This document shows positions 28,501 to 56,200 of a DNA stretch of 64,000 nt, one piece after another. A program made the position numbers and the translations under genes. The notes below the pieces were generated by a model. It was not told where the DNA came from. It saw only the letters and a program-made list of their open reading frames with translations, and ran no database searches. Origin of the DNA: Amphiduros pacificus (taxonomy: Eukaryota > Annelida > Polychaeta > Phyllodocida > Hesionidae); NCBI GenBank assembly GCA_949316495.1, contig OX439012.1, forward strand, positions 25,528,666-25,592,665. The letters run 5' to 3'. Position 1 is the first letter of the stretch. Every line of letters starts with the position of its first letter.

Positions 28501-29280
28501 GGAGGTATCCCCATATTATGTTCACATATTCCACCTGGAGGTATCCCCATATTATATTCACATATTCCACCTGGAGGTATCCCCATATTATATTCATATA
28601 TTCCACCTGGAGGTATCCCCATATTATATTCACATATTCCACATGGAGGTATCCCCATATTACACTCATATTCCACCTGGAGGTATCCCCATATTACACT
28701 TACATATTCCACCTGGAGGTATCCCCATATTATATTCACATATTCCACCTGGAGGTATCCCCATATTATATTCACATATTCCACCTAGAGGTATCCCCAT
28801 ATTATATTCACATATTCCAGCTGGAGGTATCCCCATATTACACTCATATTCCACCTGGAGGTATCCCCATATTACACTTACATATTCCACCTGGAGGTAT
28901 CCCCATATTACACTCATATTCCACCTGGAGGTATCCCCATATTACACTCATATTCCACCTGGAGGTATCCCCATATTACACTCATATTCCACCTGGAGGT
29001 ATCCCCATATTACACTCATATTCCACCTGGAGGTATCCCCATATTACACTCACATATTCCACCTGGAGGTATCAGATTGTACCATATCCTCTTCTTCCTT
29101 AAATGTTGCATTGTTAAGGTTGTCACAGACATCCTCTGTTCCAAACCTGGCCATGCAGATCCTTTTGTACATAAATCCCATTTCTGCAGGACCTTGTAGG
29201 AAAGATGCTACAATGAAGATAAAGGTCGCAGGTTCCACTGTGATGTTTTCAATAAAATCCTTCAGTTTTGTTGCCTTCAT
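7527..29280 (-). CDS. SLC46-family MFS transporter, 8 exons, complete
   Basis: Exons in transcript order: 29280-29063, 21918-21722, 20866-20423, 10772-10624, 10085-9995, 9691-9608, 8095-7939 and 7665-7527 (TAA). All junctions are GT-AG and keep frame, giving 492 aa, the usual size for SLC46A1-3 (proton-coupled folate and lysosomal solute carriers). Exon 1 holds helix 1 (VEPATFIFIVASFLQGP) and NxT sites in the first loop. Exon 2 has the MFS loop 2-3 motif GAIADKYSRK (about residues 91-100). Exon 3 has the ITTEDKRTTRLA stretch typical of SLC46 (SE..RTFR in human), helices 5-6 and a long charged cytoplasmic loop. Exons 4-7 give helices 7-12, including the WSQSTYGY and YRSLLSLLIEPNETG regions that align with human SLC46A1. 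The substrate cannot be told. Exons 1, 3 and 7 each end in a minisatellite that repeats the donor. Intron 3 carries a LINE-bearing transposon. Confidence 0.92.
7815..7985. repeat. Decayed tandem copies of the SLC46 exon 7 donor region
   Basis: On the minus strand the exon 7 end and donor (CAAATTAT|GTAAGTGCTGCCCTCTG) is followed by two diverged copies about 40 bp apart (CATATTAGTGCTGCCCTCTG and CATATTATGTCAGTGTTGCCC). The coding end itself (GGCGCTGCCATCTATATTG) resembles a further copy. Only the first copy is used for the in-frame join to exon 8. Confidence 0.7.
8255..8435. repeat. About 29-bp imperfect tandem repeat
   Basis: Six or so diverged copies of ATGACCTTTGTGGGCTCTGG-type units in SLC46 intron 6, about 160 bp upstream of exon 7. 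Confidence 0.75.
10109..10326. mobile_element. MITE with CCGTA.. TIRs, TA target (Tc1/mariner-like)
   Basis: The 218-bp element is flanked by TA on both sides. Left end CCGTATTTACTCGTATATAA and the reverse complement of the right end, CCGTAAATACTCGGGTATAA, match at most positions. It lies in SLC46 intron 4, about 20 bp upstream of exon 5. The same left-end sequence (ATAAGACGACCCCCC part) recurs in a shorter copy at 60557-60660. No transposase is present, so it is non-autonomous. Confidence 0.75.
10375..10500. repeat. Dispersed repeat shared with the 36.8-kb MITE
   Basis: The stretch with CGGATCGATTTTAATTGCGT and later GGTCGAGAACAGAACAAAAC recurs inside the MITE at 36790-37387 (near 36879, 37045 and, inverted, near 37150-37200). 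It lies just outside the 10109-10326 element. Confidence 0.65.
11100..11432. repeat. Left, decayed part of the SLC46 exon 3 minisatellite
   Basis: Diverged copies carry the same words as the array right of the transposon (GCATTGCTCCAAATATGAA, GTTAATAATGAGTA, GGCAATTAATGTAACT). The TIR element at 11433-19260 split the array. Confidence 0.7.
12882..14948 (+). CDS. LINE ORF1: chromodomain, coiled coil, KH and CCCH finger (688 aa)
   Basis: Residues about 13-60 read as a chromodomain: VYRVKAI, then RFYKIWWEGF, then STYEPACNI, with Tyr, Trp and Tyr placed as in the HP1 methyl-lysine cage. A Ser/Arg-rich stretch (about 105-120) follows, then a coiled coil (about 210-310). Residues about 380-480 have an alternating pattern (VAIVLCIGLEEV, VYLCHLPPI) like the SGNH/esterase fold of some CR1 ORF1 proteins but without an evident catalytic triad; this is weak. 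Residues about 556-630 fit a KH domain with LIGSGGSMVKRI (the GxxG loop). A CX7CX5CX3H finger lies near 635-653 and the tail is basic. The role would be RNA binding and chaperoning of the LINE RNA, possibly with targeting to marked chromatin. The chromodomain and KH assignments come from motif reading only. Confidence 0.85.
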   Translation: MIKNKYLEMCDQVYRVKAITGDFYDRKTKTRFYKIWWEGFKKKESTYEPACNIDNNQIECYHMRKNKNKSNLKCSKDVCTYKNAISENMNMSLQMASKASNKTRQGTRKRESRSRSSSRSSHVDWAELVNLEEEQNDEQTTKKVTLQADPEGASLVIDVTNDEPQTVAPPVGTPDKEGTRRLDTQETTEGGNDAQKQLDRNTPNPGDDIELSMTELMNLVKEKSTSFAMLNEQVENKDVLISDLKKENDDMKRMFSTLKVNNSYDKAKLKRAELKIDELNKTIVRNNEYISQLECKNDEHVKHIEAMAEAETMPQPDENKQMSNVISEMNEKVLFISHNMYKSLTDFCDKNIPWKWEHGGNGDTVQGVTKWLKSEVNRNKLKDYVAIVLCIGLEEVKNYETGSAILKKLKSVAYKVGMNTECPVYLCHLPPISIKCHSKMVMSHTVLNHSMSKLKCDDEQCQINVFETPGKITACATTEIVASVENPSLVDTASKEWIDELCRIIISNTTTYPDDPDEKWYEMGGQASSNDDGGSDGDEEELIDFVNGNYKGEEIITKIPRTATPKLIGSGGSMVKRIIKVSKTEIQKIDGDDEDVEDDVVVKGTPLGIARALVEIRNVVREQVKERDIVRKEVCYYHVNGTCKKGDRCNFSHDAKKKVEGQRNRPLDKKSNPRSPRKDSRTKRPRKM
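15012..18989 (+). CDS. LINE ORF2: APE-type endonuclease and reverse transcriptase (1325 aa)
   Basis: After an unrecognised N-terminal region of about 350 residues comes an APE-like endonuclease (about 355-580) with CNVQSI, TESWLH, FLGDYNFH, LDLII and MSDHKM. The reverse transcriptase (about 800-1100) has the blocks NYRPVSNLSYVSKL, QSAYKKFHSTETALL, LLLDLSAAFDTIDH, GVPQGSVLGP and the catalytic YADDTQVY. The C-terminus (HWLPISARIEFKILL, then GPRLWNNLP) is typical of the CR1/L2/Jockey group. It nicks target DNA and primes cDNA synthesis there. The ORF starts 63 bp after the ORF1 stop. No stop or frameshift is visible, and the key motifs are intact. Confidence 0.95.
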   Translation: MTEKVVKNVQETERCIIENKKLNITKYFDLMSSIGVYEPCKCYKSIEKNVKLEITIKNKHCKNAAVYDHLIAILLGHCIYDIIIMPVKKTNISVDLVLYPRNNYPKTVRNTQIGNIWEYITENKKIKIMTTEQIRRDAMEKNDGKILEETKVNHYYDFTISTNRCTTNTRIYDDVAKNNPRYAINSTTQTVDNSFDHDLNETTLNEGINGDINRLIRHESRNEDRTRDHTSSAHKISTTERVNDVGLETNELTPTTRVNCTRSDGNRLKRDRNQLKEQNKAEPNRNRPANSRVDGDETTPTSSMIRCSAKHRNYGMGKPPFMNSPRSRSQGNPLLADLNDTSKVQIKSKNKTAITKNGINIGVCNVQSIKHKILILKDYFHTNNLHALFITESWLHAEGDEKLEDELEEEGLKLHSFPRIGRSGGGIALLHRRELPFKSNRLNPPRVKTMELMETSLLVRGKKATFVTIYRPEPSGGNKYTYSEFYDELTLLLAHYGTFNHEVIFLGDYNFHVNKPKKPDVIKFNDVLSTFDMDQWVTEPTHRLGNTLDLIITFKGNKLIKTHTVDEYMSDHKMILINLEIYPPKPAKKRIQYRNYKNINMDAFKKDIRGAMADRKLWELLSLNELVKYYDSRLTTIINNHAPIKVADVSNRKPVPWMNNQIKQERSLRRRLERKMKKSGLQVDIENYNNQRNKYNSLLKDSQTKYFSNLVDENKHDPKKLFKVIDQVMHKAKDVPMPPSKCNGVLAERFNNYFLEKIDNIRKDIDEHQITGKQTPEDTGKNIPPDQEQNQPTLDRFTTLTEEEVRKMIRKASNKSCELDPIPHWLLNELVDDLLPIITMIINKSLISSEITECMKIAIIKPLLKKLGLELIEKNYRPVSNLSYVSKLTERAVADQLVSYLIENKLTDKFQSAYKKFHSTETALLRVQNDILRELDKKKMILLLLLDLSAAFDTIDHKILFDRLKSRYGIKNQALAWIKSYLENRQQCVKIGCKRSANKQIKYGVPQGSVLGPILFTLYMSPLTDILEKYNLNYHIYADDTQVYIPIDHSSKHNYEMSKRKLEECVNDVRTFLIQNKMKINDGKTEMLACYDGHIDTPDRNVNTIKVGDSVISPSPFLTDLGVIFDEKMSMKAQIKKMCKKGYYHIRNLSSIRKCLDEKTALTLTHAFVTSALDYGNGLLAGIPKTEIKKLQYLQNSAARVVGKIRKFDHISDKLKELHWLPISARIEFKILLTVWKALNGKAPSYINDLLLIKTGDRCLRSNDGTYLQVPHTRLKTIGDRAFSVVGPRLWNNLPMDLRTCISLDLFKRKLKTHLFKMHVLNKAL
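19264..20440. repeat. 44-bp donor-bearing minisatellite at SLC46 exon 3
   Basis: Eleven near-identical 44-bp units (about 19971-20440) and about ten longer, more diverged units (about 19264-19970). On the minus strand exon 3 ends TTCGCTGCAATGC|GTGAGTTACTCC, and each unit repeats TTCGCAGCAATGCGTGAGTT, so the last about 20 nt of the exon and the donor are part of the unit. Only the outermost donor joins exon 4 in frame; the next adds 44 nt and shifts frame. Confidence 0.93.
21009..21225. repeat. 55-bp tandem repeat
   Basis: Four copies of a 55-bp unit with GAGCCAATCAGCAAGCTCCT and CCCCGACCCAGATACTGATT in SLC46 intron 2. Unlike its neighbours it does not include a splice site. Confidence 0.9.
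22399..22540. mobile_element. Fragment of a SINE-like dispersed repeat
   Basis: Words such as AACTAGCCATGGAGCA and TCAGCAGATATCCACC match the SINE copy at 63130-63375 (AACTAGTCATGGAGCA, TTAGCAGATATCCAGC). It is a partial, diverged copy in SLC46 intron 1. Confidence 0.6.
22878..29074. repeat. Giant 36-bp minisatellite seeded by the SLC46 exon 1 donor (about 170 copies)
   Basis: The plus-strand unit is GGAGGTATCCCCATATTA followed by TATTCACATATTCCACCT, 36 bp, with variants (CACTTA, CACTCA, TATTCA) and a few 34-35-bp units at the right end. On the minus strand the exon 1 end GATACCTCCAG|GTGGAATATG is itself the first unit, so every copy repeats the donor CCTCCAG|GTGGAATATG. The last copy runs into unique intron sequence at about 22878 (CTCCAGGTGATATAATTTG). 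Because 36 is a multiple of three and units lack stops in several frames, very long open frames run through it in both directions; they are not genes. A block of about 2.4 kb is duplicated within it. Confidence 0.97.
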
Positions 29281-30279
29281 GATTATTTTATGAGAGGTAC
29301 AATCTCTTTCCCTTTCCTGTTTTTTTAGGAATCAATCAATGATTATTTATTTTTTCAATGATTGTTTATTTTCTCTCAATAAATTGATGTCTTGTTCTCG
29401 ATGCTCATATTCGCCAGTGCTCTGAAACTAGTTGAGAATATCATGTTTCAAGAACAGAAGAATGTTGAGAATCACTAACTCAACAACATACTAACACAGT
29501 TAGAAATGTCTCGTCATATACATTTATCATGTTTATGTTAAGATGAGGTCATTGCACATAAAATAAATGTGAATTGCCAATTTTTTTTTAAAATACAGGA
29601 ATGACCAATAGCACCTAAAAATCTATGAACTGTATTAATACTCACAATAAGAATGACACAAATAACGGTAAATATTCACGCTGATCTTGACCCTGCAAGC
29701 GGTTACTCTCCAAGTAATCCTCGAGAGAAATCTTTTTACCCTGCAAGAGTGTCTTATTACAAATAATAGGGCTTTTGGGACACATGGTAAAATAGGTCAC
29801 ATGATGTCAATGTTCCCATGTTGTCGACTGTGAAACTCCAGCTGTATTCAGTGCATTACATCTGCTTAAAATGATGATCTGGTTAGATAGTCAGCAGGGA
29901 AGAAATGTATTTATCATGTTTATATATGGTCAGAAGGTCATCTATATAATGATGATAACAAACGTACATCATTTGAAGTATTTGTGCTAACTTACACAAG
30001 AGTTAATTTCGTGATACATAACCATAACTGACAACAGACCCATACATAAATCATATAAATATGTCAACAATTGACCAATACATAAACAAACAACTGTCCA
30101 AAGGGGCACCTTTGCGTGTACAACTGCCTGATAGATATACAACTTGCCAGAGAGGCAGCTCTATGAAAAAAAAACTGACCTATATGTATTCCACTGACCA
30201 GCGAGTCATCTATTTGATCATGTTGATATTAAATTGTAATAGAGTGGACGTTCAATGCATACATCTAACCAATAGATAT

Positions 30280-31075
<796 letters not shown>

Positions 31076-32169
31076 ATAGTCAAACAGTTTATCAGGGTTA
31101 CATACTACCTCTGCCCCAATAGGCACGAAAATGTCCCTACTTTTTCCGCAGGGTTGTTTGCATAATCTACAGACAGGTGCGCACTTGGTGGGCTGCGCAA
31201 ATGCACACACTCAATGCCTGCCCTCTTCCACAACAAAACAAGCTGCCACAACCAAACCCACATTGATGACTGTTATTTAGGGGCTGGTCACTTGATTATC
31301 AGGGGGGGTATGTTTTTTTTTCTAAAAAAAAGTATTTGAAAAAATTCTCTCTCTCACAAACAAACATTTCTGGCCTTGAAATCTGTTGAATTTAAATTTT
31401 TTTAAATGAAAACCCTTGAATATTAGCAGAAATTCTTTACCATCTCTTGAACCCTTGAAATGTTCACAGTTACCAAAGGCCTTTCAGATAGACTTTGAAT
31501 TTGCATTCTTTGCAATACACTAACTGAAGCTTTCCAGTTTAGGGGGCACATCAAAACAGGTAAGTTCGCAAAAAATGTAAGAATTTTCCTATTTTTTCCT
31601 TGAAAATTTTGATACAAAACAATGGAAGAAATTGTGAAGTAAAAAAAATATCTTAGCCTGTCTTTGATTTAAAAAATTGTTAGCTCTGGGGAAAATTCTT
31701 ACCCTCCCCCACTGATAGTCCAATGACCAGCCCCTTACATGTGCATTTGATATAGTACTCACTTTCTTACCAAAACAAGGACAATGATTGGCTGTCTTAG
31801 CACATGTGACAAAATATTTTACTCTGTGTCTATTGGCTGCTTGCACTGGGTGTGGCCTCCGAACACTCACTCAAAGAGTTGAATATGTTGTTTACTTGCA
31901 GGGCCAGCTATAAATCCTGGATCTGCTGAGGAGAGCACTTCCGGGTTTGTACAAAACAAGATAAGCACATGTCTCAAGCTAAGGGTTCATGGACCTGATT
32001 GATAATCTAAGAGGTCATAGGCCTGGTTGCTAAGGAAGCAACCTCACTTTGCTTGTTTGGGGATTTGCAGCAAGATTATGTCAGACATTTCATGACCTAC
32101 TTGTAGCAGATGACATGACAGTCATTTTCAGTCATTTTGTGATGAGACCAACTTGTATTAGAAGATATA

Positions 32170-32660
32170 GTGCTACCTCACTGAATTGGCATATTGCAGG
32201 TCCTTGACATGACAATCCACCCAGTCACAGATTTACAAGGACAATGGGTAAACCCTTCAGGCACAGGCCTCAGCTCATGTGTGAAGATGTATCATGATTT
32301 CAATCTCAGCATGGCCAGGGATCGAACCCATGAACTTTGGATCACCACAGAGGAACTGATGCTAGTAAGCTGGCCCTTAACCAGGGCACTTAACTGGGCC
32401 TCAGATCATGAGAAACTTCGTAAATTCAATTCTGACACAGCCGGGAATCGAACCCATGATCTTTGGATCACCACAGAGGAACTGATGCTAGTAAGCTGGC
32501 ACTTTAACCAGGGCACTTAACTGGGCCTCAGATCATGAGAAACTTCGTAAATTCAATTCTGACACAGCCGGGAATCGAACCCATGATCTTTAGATCACCA
32601 TAGAGGAAATGGTGCTTGTGCTCTAACCAACTGCTCTAACCAACTGCGCCATGGTCAGTG
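32170..32660 (-). mobile_element. tRNA-derived SINE with a triplicated body
   Basis: On the minus strand the right end reads GCGCAGTTGGTTAGAGC (A-box-like), and three copies of GGTTCGATTCCC or GGTTCGATCCC (B-box-like) occur about 116 and 126 bp apart. The unit between them is tandemly repeated. Related copies lie at 49209-49384, 57430-57655 and 58922-59110. Confidence 0.75.
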
Positions 32661-33349
32661 ACCAGAATTTTGACACTGTTGATCACACCATGTTGTCAGG
32701 GTTTGTACATTGTACTGGTTTAACTACATTAGAATCTGGAAACTTGGAATCTTTCAGGACCTCCCTTGCCAGAATGTAACACCTGGTCTCAAGCTTGCAC
32801 TCTCAGAAGGATGCCAGTTGCTTTTGCCGAGTAAACTTATATACGTATAGATGGATAGTTACTCTTGGCAAAGTCATTGAGACTCTTCAGGAAGTTTCCA
32901 TCTAGCTTCAATGAGAAGTTGCCATTCGTTTGGAGATGCTCAGACAAACACATATTTATTGTCATGTATCTTAATCTTTGTTAAATATGTTATCCTGAAA
33001 GATGAATATGGTGGAGTACAAAAAGTATATTACTAATAATGATAACACTAAATTCCTTGCAAATCAGCCATTCTGATATGAAAGTCACAGTCCATTGACA
33101 GTATTTCTGGACATTACATTGAATTAGCAAATCCAATAATATCAAGCATACAACACATTTCATCCATTATAGTGTCCAGGTGACAAGATAACTCAAGAAA
33201 TGATCATGCCTCCATCTCCCTGAAATCAGTATTGTATTGCACTGATTGAAAATAAAAAGTATCACTGCTGGCAGTGGGAGTCAAACCAACCACCTCCTGT
33301 CCTCCACTTTTAAGACTATAAAATTGGTATACTCAACTTGGTTATCGTT

Positions 33350-34060
33350 TAGAAAAACAATATTGAATATCGCCCAATATCATCAAATCAGTAAATTTAG
33401 TCTGAGTGAGGGACAAGGTATTTTTATCACCTGGTTACCATAGCAATGCATTTGATCTGAGCTATTCAATTTGGGTAACATAAAGTTATGGACCATGTTT
33501 ATCAAAACAGACTATATAAATGACACATTCAAGTTGTTTTTCATTAAGAATAAAAATGCTCAATATCGCAAAAATCATCAAAATTGGTGATGTCAGTCAG
33601 AATCAGGGACTGGCTATCTTTATCACCTGGTTGCCATAGCAATGCATATGATCTGAACTTTTCAATGTGGGAAACATAAAGGTATGGACTGTGTTTATCA
33701 CATGGGACTATATAAATGGTCCATTCAAGTTGTTTTTCATTCAGAATAAGATTGCTGAATATCACAAAAATCATCAAAACCGGTGAATTCAGTCTGAGTG
33801 AGTGACAAGGTAATTGCATCACCTGGTTACCATAGCAACACATTTGATCTGAAATATGTTCTGTATGTAAAATAAGGGCATGACCTATGTGTACCATTAT
33901 AGATAACATAGTTTGTTCAATCAATGTCATTATAATGAGTAATTGCAATGCAAAACATTGCAAAAATCATCAAAATTCGAAAAATTTGACTGAATTGAGG
34001 ACAAGGTATTTTGATTACCTGGTTACCATAGCAACATAGTTAATAGCAAATGGTTTGGGA
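33350..34060. repeat. About 200-bp tandem repeat, 3-4 diverged copies
   Basis: Units starting near 33355, 33553, 33757 and 33957 each contain AATATCGC(A)AAAATCATCAAA-type words, GACAAGGTATTT and ACCTGGTTACCATAGCAA. They are diverged and have no coding potential. Confidence 0.85.
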
Positions 34061-36169
34061 ATCGGACATTGAAGAGGAGGTTGTGTTGAATAATGTACAC
34101 CAGTTAGCTAGTATATTCACATTATTTGTCACTGTGATCATGGAGGTTGAATATGTCAAATTTTGATGAAAATGCTATTTTTGAAAAACAGATGACCTTG
34201 TGCAGATTTGCGCCAACGACCTTGGACAATAATTTGAAAAAAAACATGTTATTTAAGTTTAAAATCTATACAGAAATATTTTACAGATCTGTTATAACCA
34301 ATCTAACTTGATTAAATCAAACATTTCATTAAATTGTATATGTTTTTGTTTCATAATATTTGTTCATTATTCACAAAAATCAGTAAAAATGAGAAAAATG
34401 CCAAACATTTGATGCATGACCTTGACTTTGACCTTGAATATGTTTTGTTTTACCAACATCGACTAGAGCCCCTCAGCTGTGATTGTGTGAGATTATGTTC
34501 ATTTCCCATGTGATTTAGGTGTCTTGTGAGCCTGTTTTACTTGTATTGTTTATTGAATATCAAAAATGACAAATTTGATTTTTCATTTTTTCCTCAGGGT
34601 TTAAAAATTTTTTTTTTAAAGTTCCCGCGAATTTTATTGTTGATGTTGGTAATATAGGTGTTGCTCTATATTGCCATAATAGTTAGACTTCTGGATCTGG
34701 CTGGCCTTGGGAGAAAAATGTCCATAAACTTGCCTTGTTTTTCACATTTTGACTCTAGTTCCGAACATGGCCACCAGGGGACACCACTGTATGGATTTAA
34801 TGAGGTCAAGGGTCAAGTAAAGGTCAAATATGAAAATCTAAAGACTGGTCCTATATAATATATACATGCATCATAGATCAATACAATTTCGTTAAGAAAT
34901 ATTTTGATGCAAATATTGCAGAATTTAGGGATTTTTATTTTTCAAATGTGTGTTTTTTGTTAAAAAGGGGTACCCTGACTTTGGGGTGTTTAAATGATGT
35001 TACCATGGCAACCATCAATTTCTGAAAAAAATCCCTTGGCAAAAATCTTAGTTAGACCCTACCCTTTCAAATGACATATGGCTTGTCTTGATCTGTGAGA
35101 ACACCCTTCGCCACATTTTGCAGATTTTGCAGGTTTTTACAGGCAGAGCCTCTTAAATAACCAAGTAAGGCACAGATCATTTGCTCTACCAACTGTGCTA
35201 ATGGTGCTGGTTGATGAAAACAAAATGAAGAGAATAACTTCATAAAAAATAAGTAAAGATGTTCCTTCAAAATTATACTTTTTTAATAAGGCAAAGTACA
35301 AATTGATTTATTTTTATTAAAATTACATTGGAAACCTGAATTATATATTGTGTATACATCCCATTTTGTGTCCACTGCTTGTTCTCGTAAGCACAAAAAA
35401 TAATATCTGCCAGATAAATATCAAACAAAGTGGAAATCATGGCACAATACTTGTGAGCAATACGTGTCTACATTTCTCTGCAAAACAATACATTTTAACA
35501 TATGTCCTTGTGGGCATATCCTACCACAATGCACACTTTTTTTCAATTGATATGTTTATGACATCACACAGTTCATTGGACATAGCAGACACTGGAATGC
35601 AATTGTTAAGTATCTATTAATACAAGAGTATTATATTAAGTAGTATCTTGTCTTGTTTATGATGAAAACCTGTATTCCCCATTTATCACAATCTATAACA
35701 TATAAAACACCTTTAAATTACTATTACCACTATTCCCCAAAAATATCATGGCTGCATATTTCCAAACAGACAGCAGCATATGCAGTTATGGAAGAAAAAA
35801 ACTTCATATGTTTTGATTTAATCTTTTTCAAAAAATCAAAGTTCAATTCTAATACAAAAATTGCACACATTGTAGTTGGTTTGCTAATTTGGGTGATTAT
35901 GGTACATAAGTGTTTTATCTTAAATCCCATTCAACCACTGAATATCTGGCATTAAAATAATGCTGTATCTGGATATCTGGATATTGTAGCAATAATGATA
36001 TTTGTTTTGCACTGAAATATTTCAGGTTTATACTGAAATATATTGGATCCTTTGAGATACCATAATTGCACCCTAACATTAAAGGGTTTGTACTGCAATA
36101 CTTGGATTTTCTTCATAAAATATTTGGGTTTGCATTCTTATAAATCGCTTTTACTAGACAATATTAGGT

Positions 36170-36335
36170 TTGTAAAGCAAGATACAAAATATTGTACTGA
36201 AAGATATTGGTTTGTACTGTAAGATATTTGTTTGTACTATAAGATATTGGTTTGTACTATAAGATATTTGTTTTGTACTGTAAGATATTGGCTTGCACTG
36301 TAAGATATTGGTTTTGTACTGTAAGATATTGGAGT
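36170..36335. repeat. About 22-bp repeat at the hexosaminidase 3' flank
   Basis: Repeats of TTTGTACTGTAAGATATTGG about 60-220 bp past the hexosaminidase stop, so within or just after its 3' UTR. Confidence 0.8.
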
Positions 36336-36391
36336 TTTCACTGTTTTCAATGGGTATATTCTGGCATCAATCTCCTGGTGTTTTGAGATGT

Positions 36392-56111
<19,720 letters not shown>

Positions 56112-56200
56112 CTTGGACTGTCATGTGATGGCCAATGCAATGGTCACATGATAAAAGTCACATGATATAAGTCACATGATAAATGTCATGTGCTTGGATT
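56112..56200 (-). promoter_or_regulatory. Hexosaminidase 5' flank with five M-box-like E-boxes
   Basis: TCATGTGA (56121-56128), TCACATGA (56144-56151, 56158-56165 and 56172-56179) and TCATGTGC (56186-56193) lie 10-82 bp upstream of the start codon (56111), with a CCAAT word at 56132-56136. These match the M-box bound by MITF/TFE bHLH-zip factors, which drive lysosomal genes in animals. The factor binding is inference. Confidence 0.55.

Noticed and set aside
22842-29293. Very long open frames (up to about 1270 codons) on both strands through the 36-bp array, with EVSPYYIHIFHL- or IPPGGICEYNMG-like repeats
   Set aside because: They follow from a 36-bp unit without stops in several frames. They lack any domain, overlap each other on both strands and lie in an intron; only the 29280-29063 part is coding.
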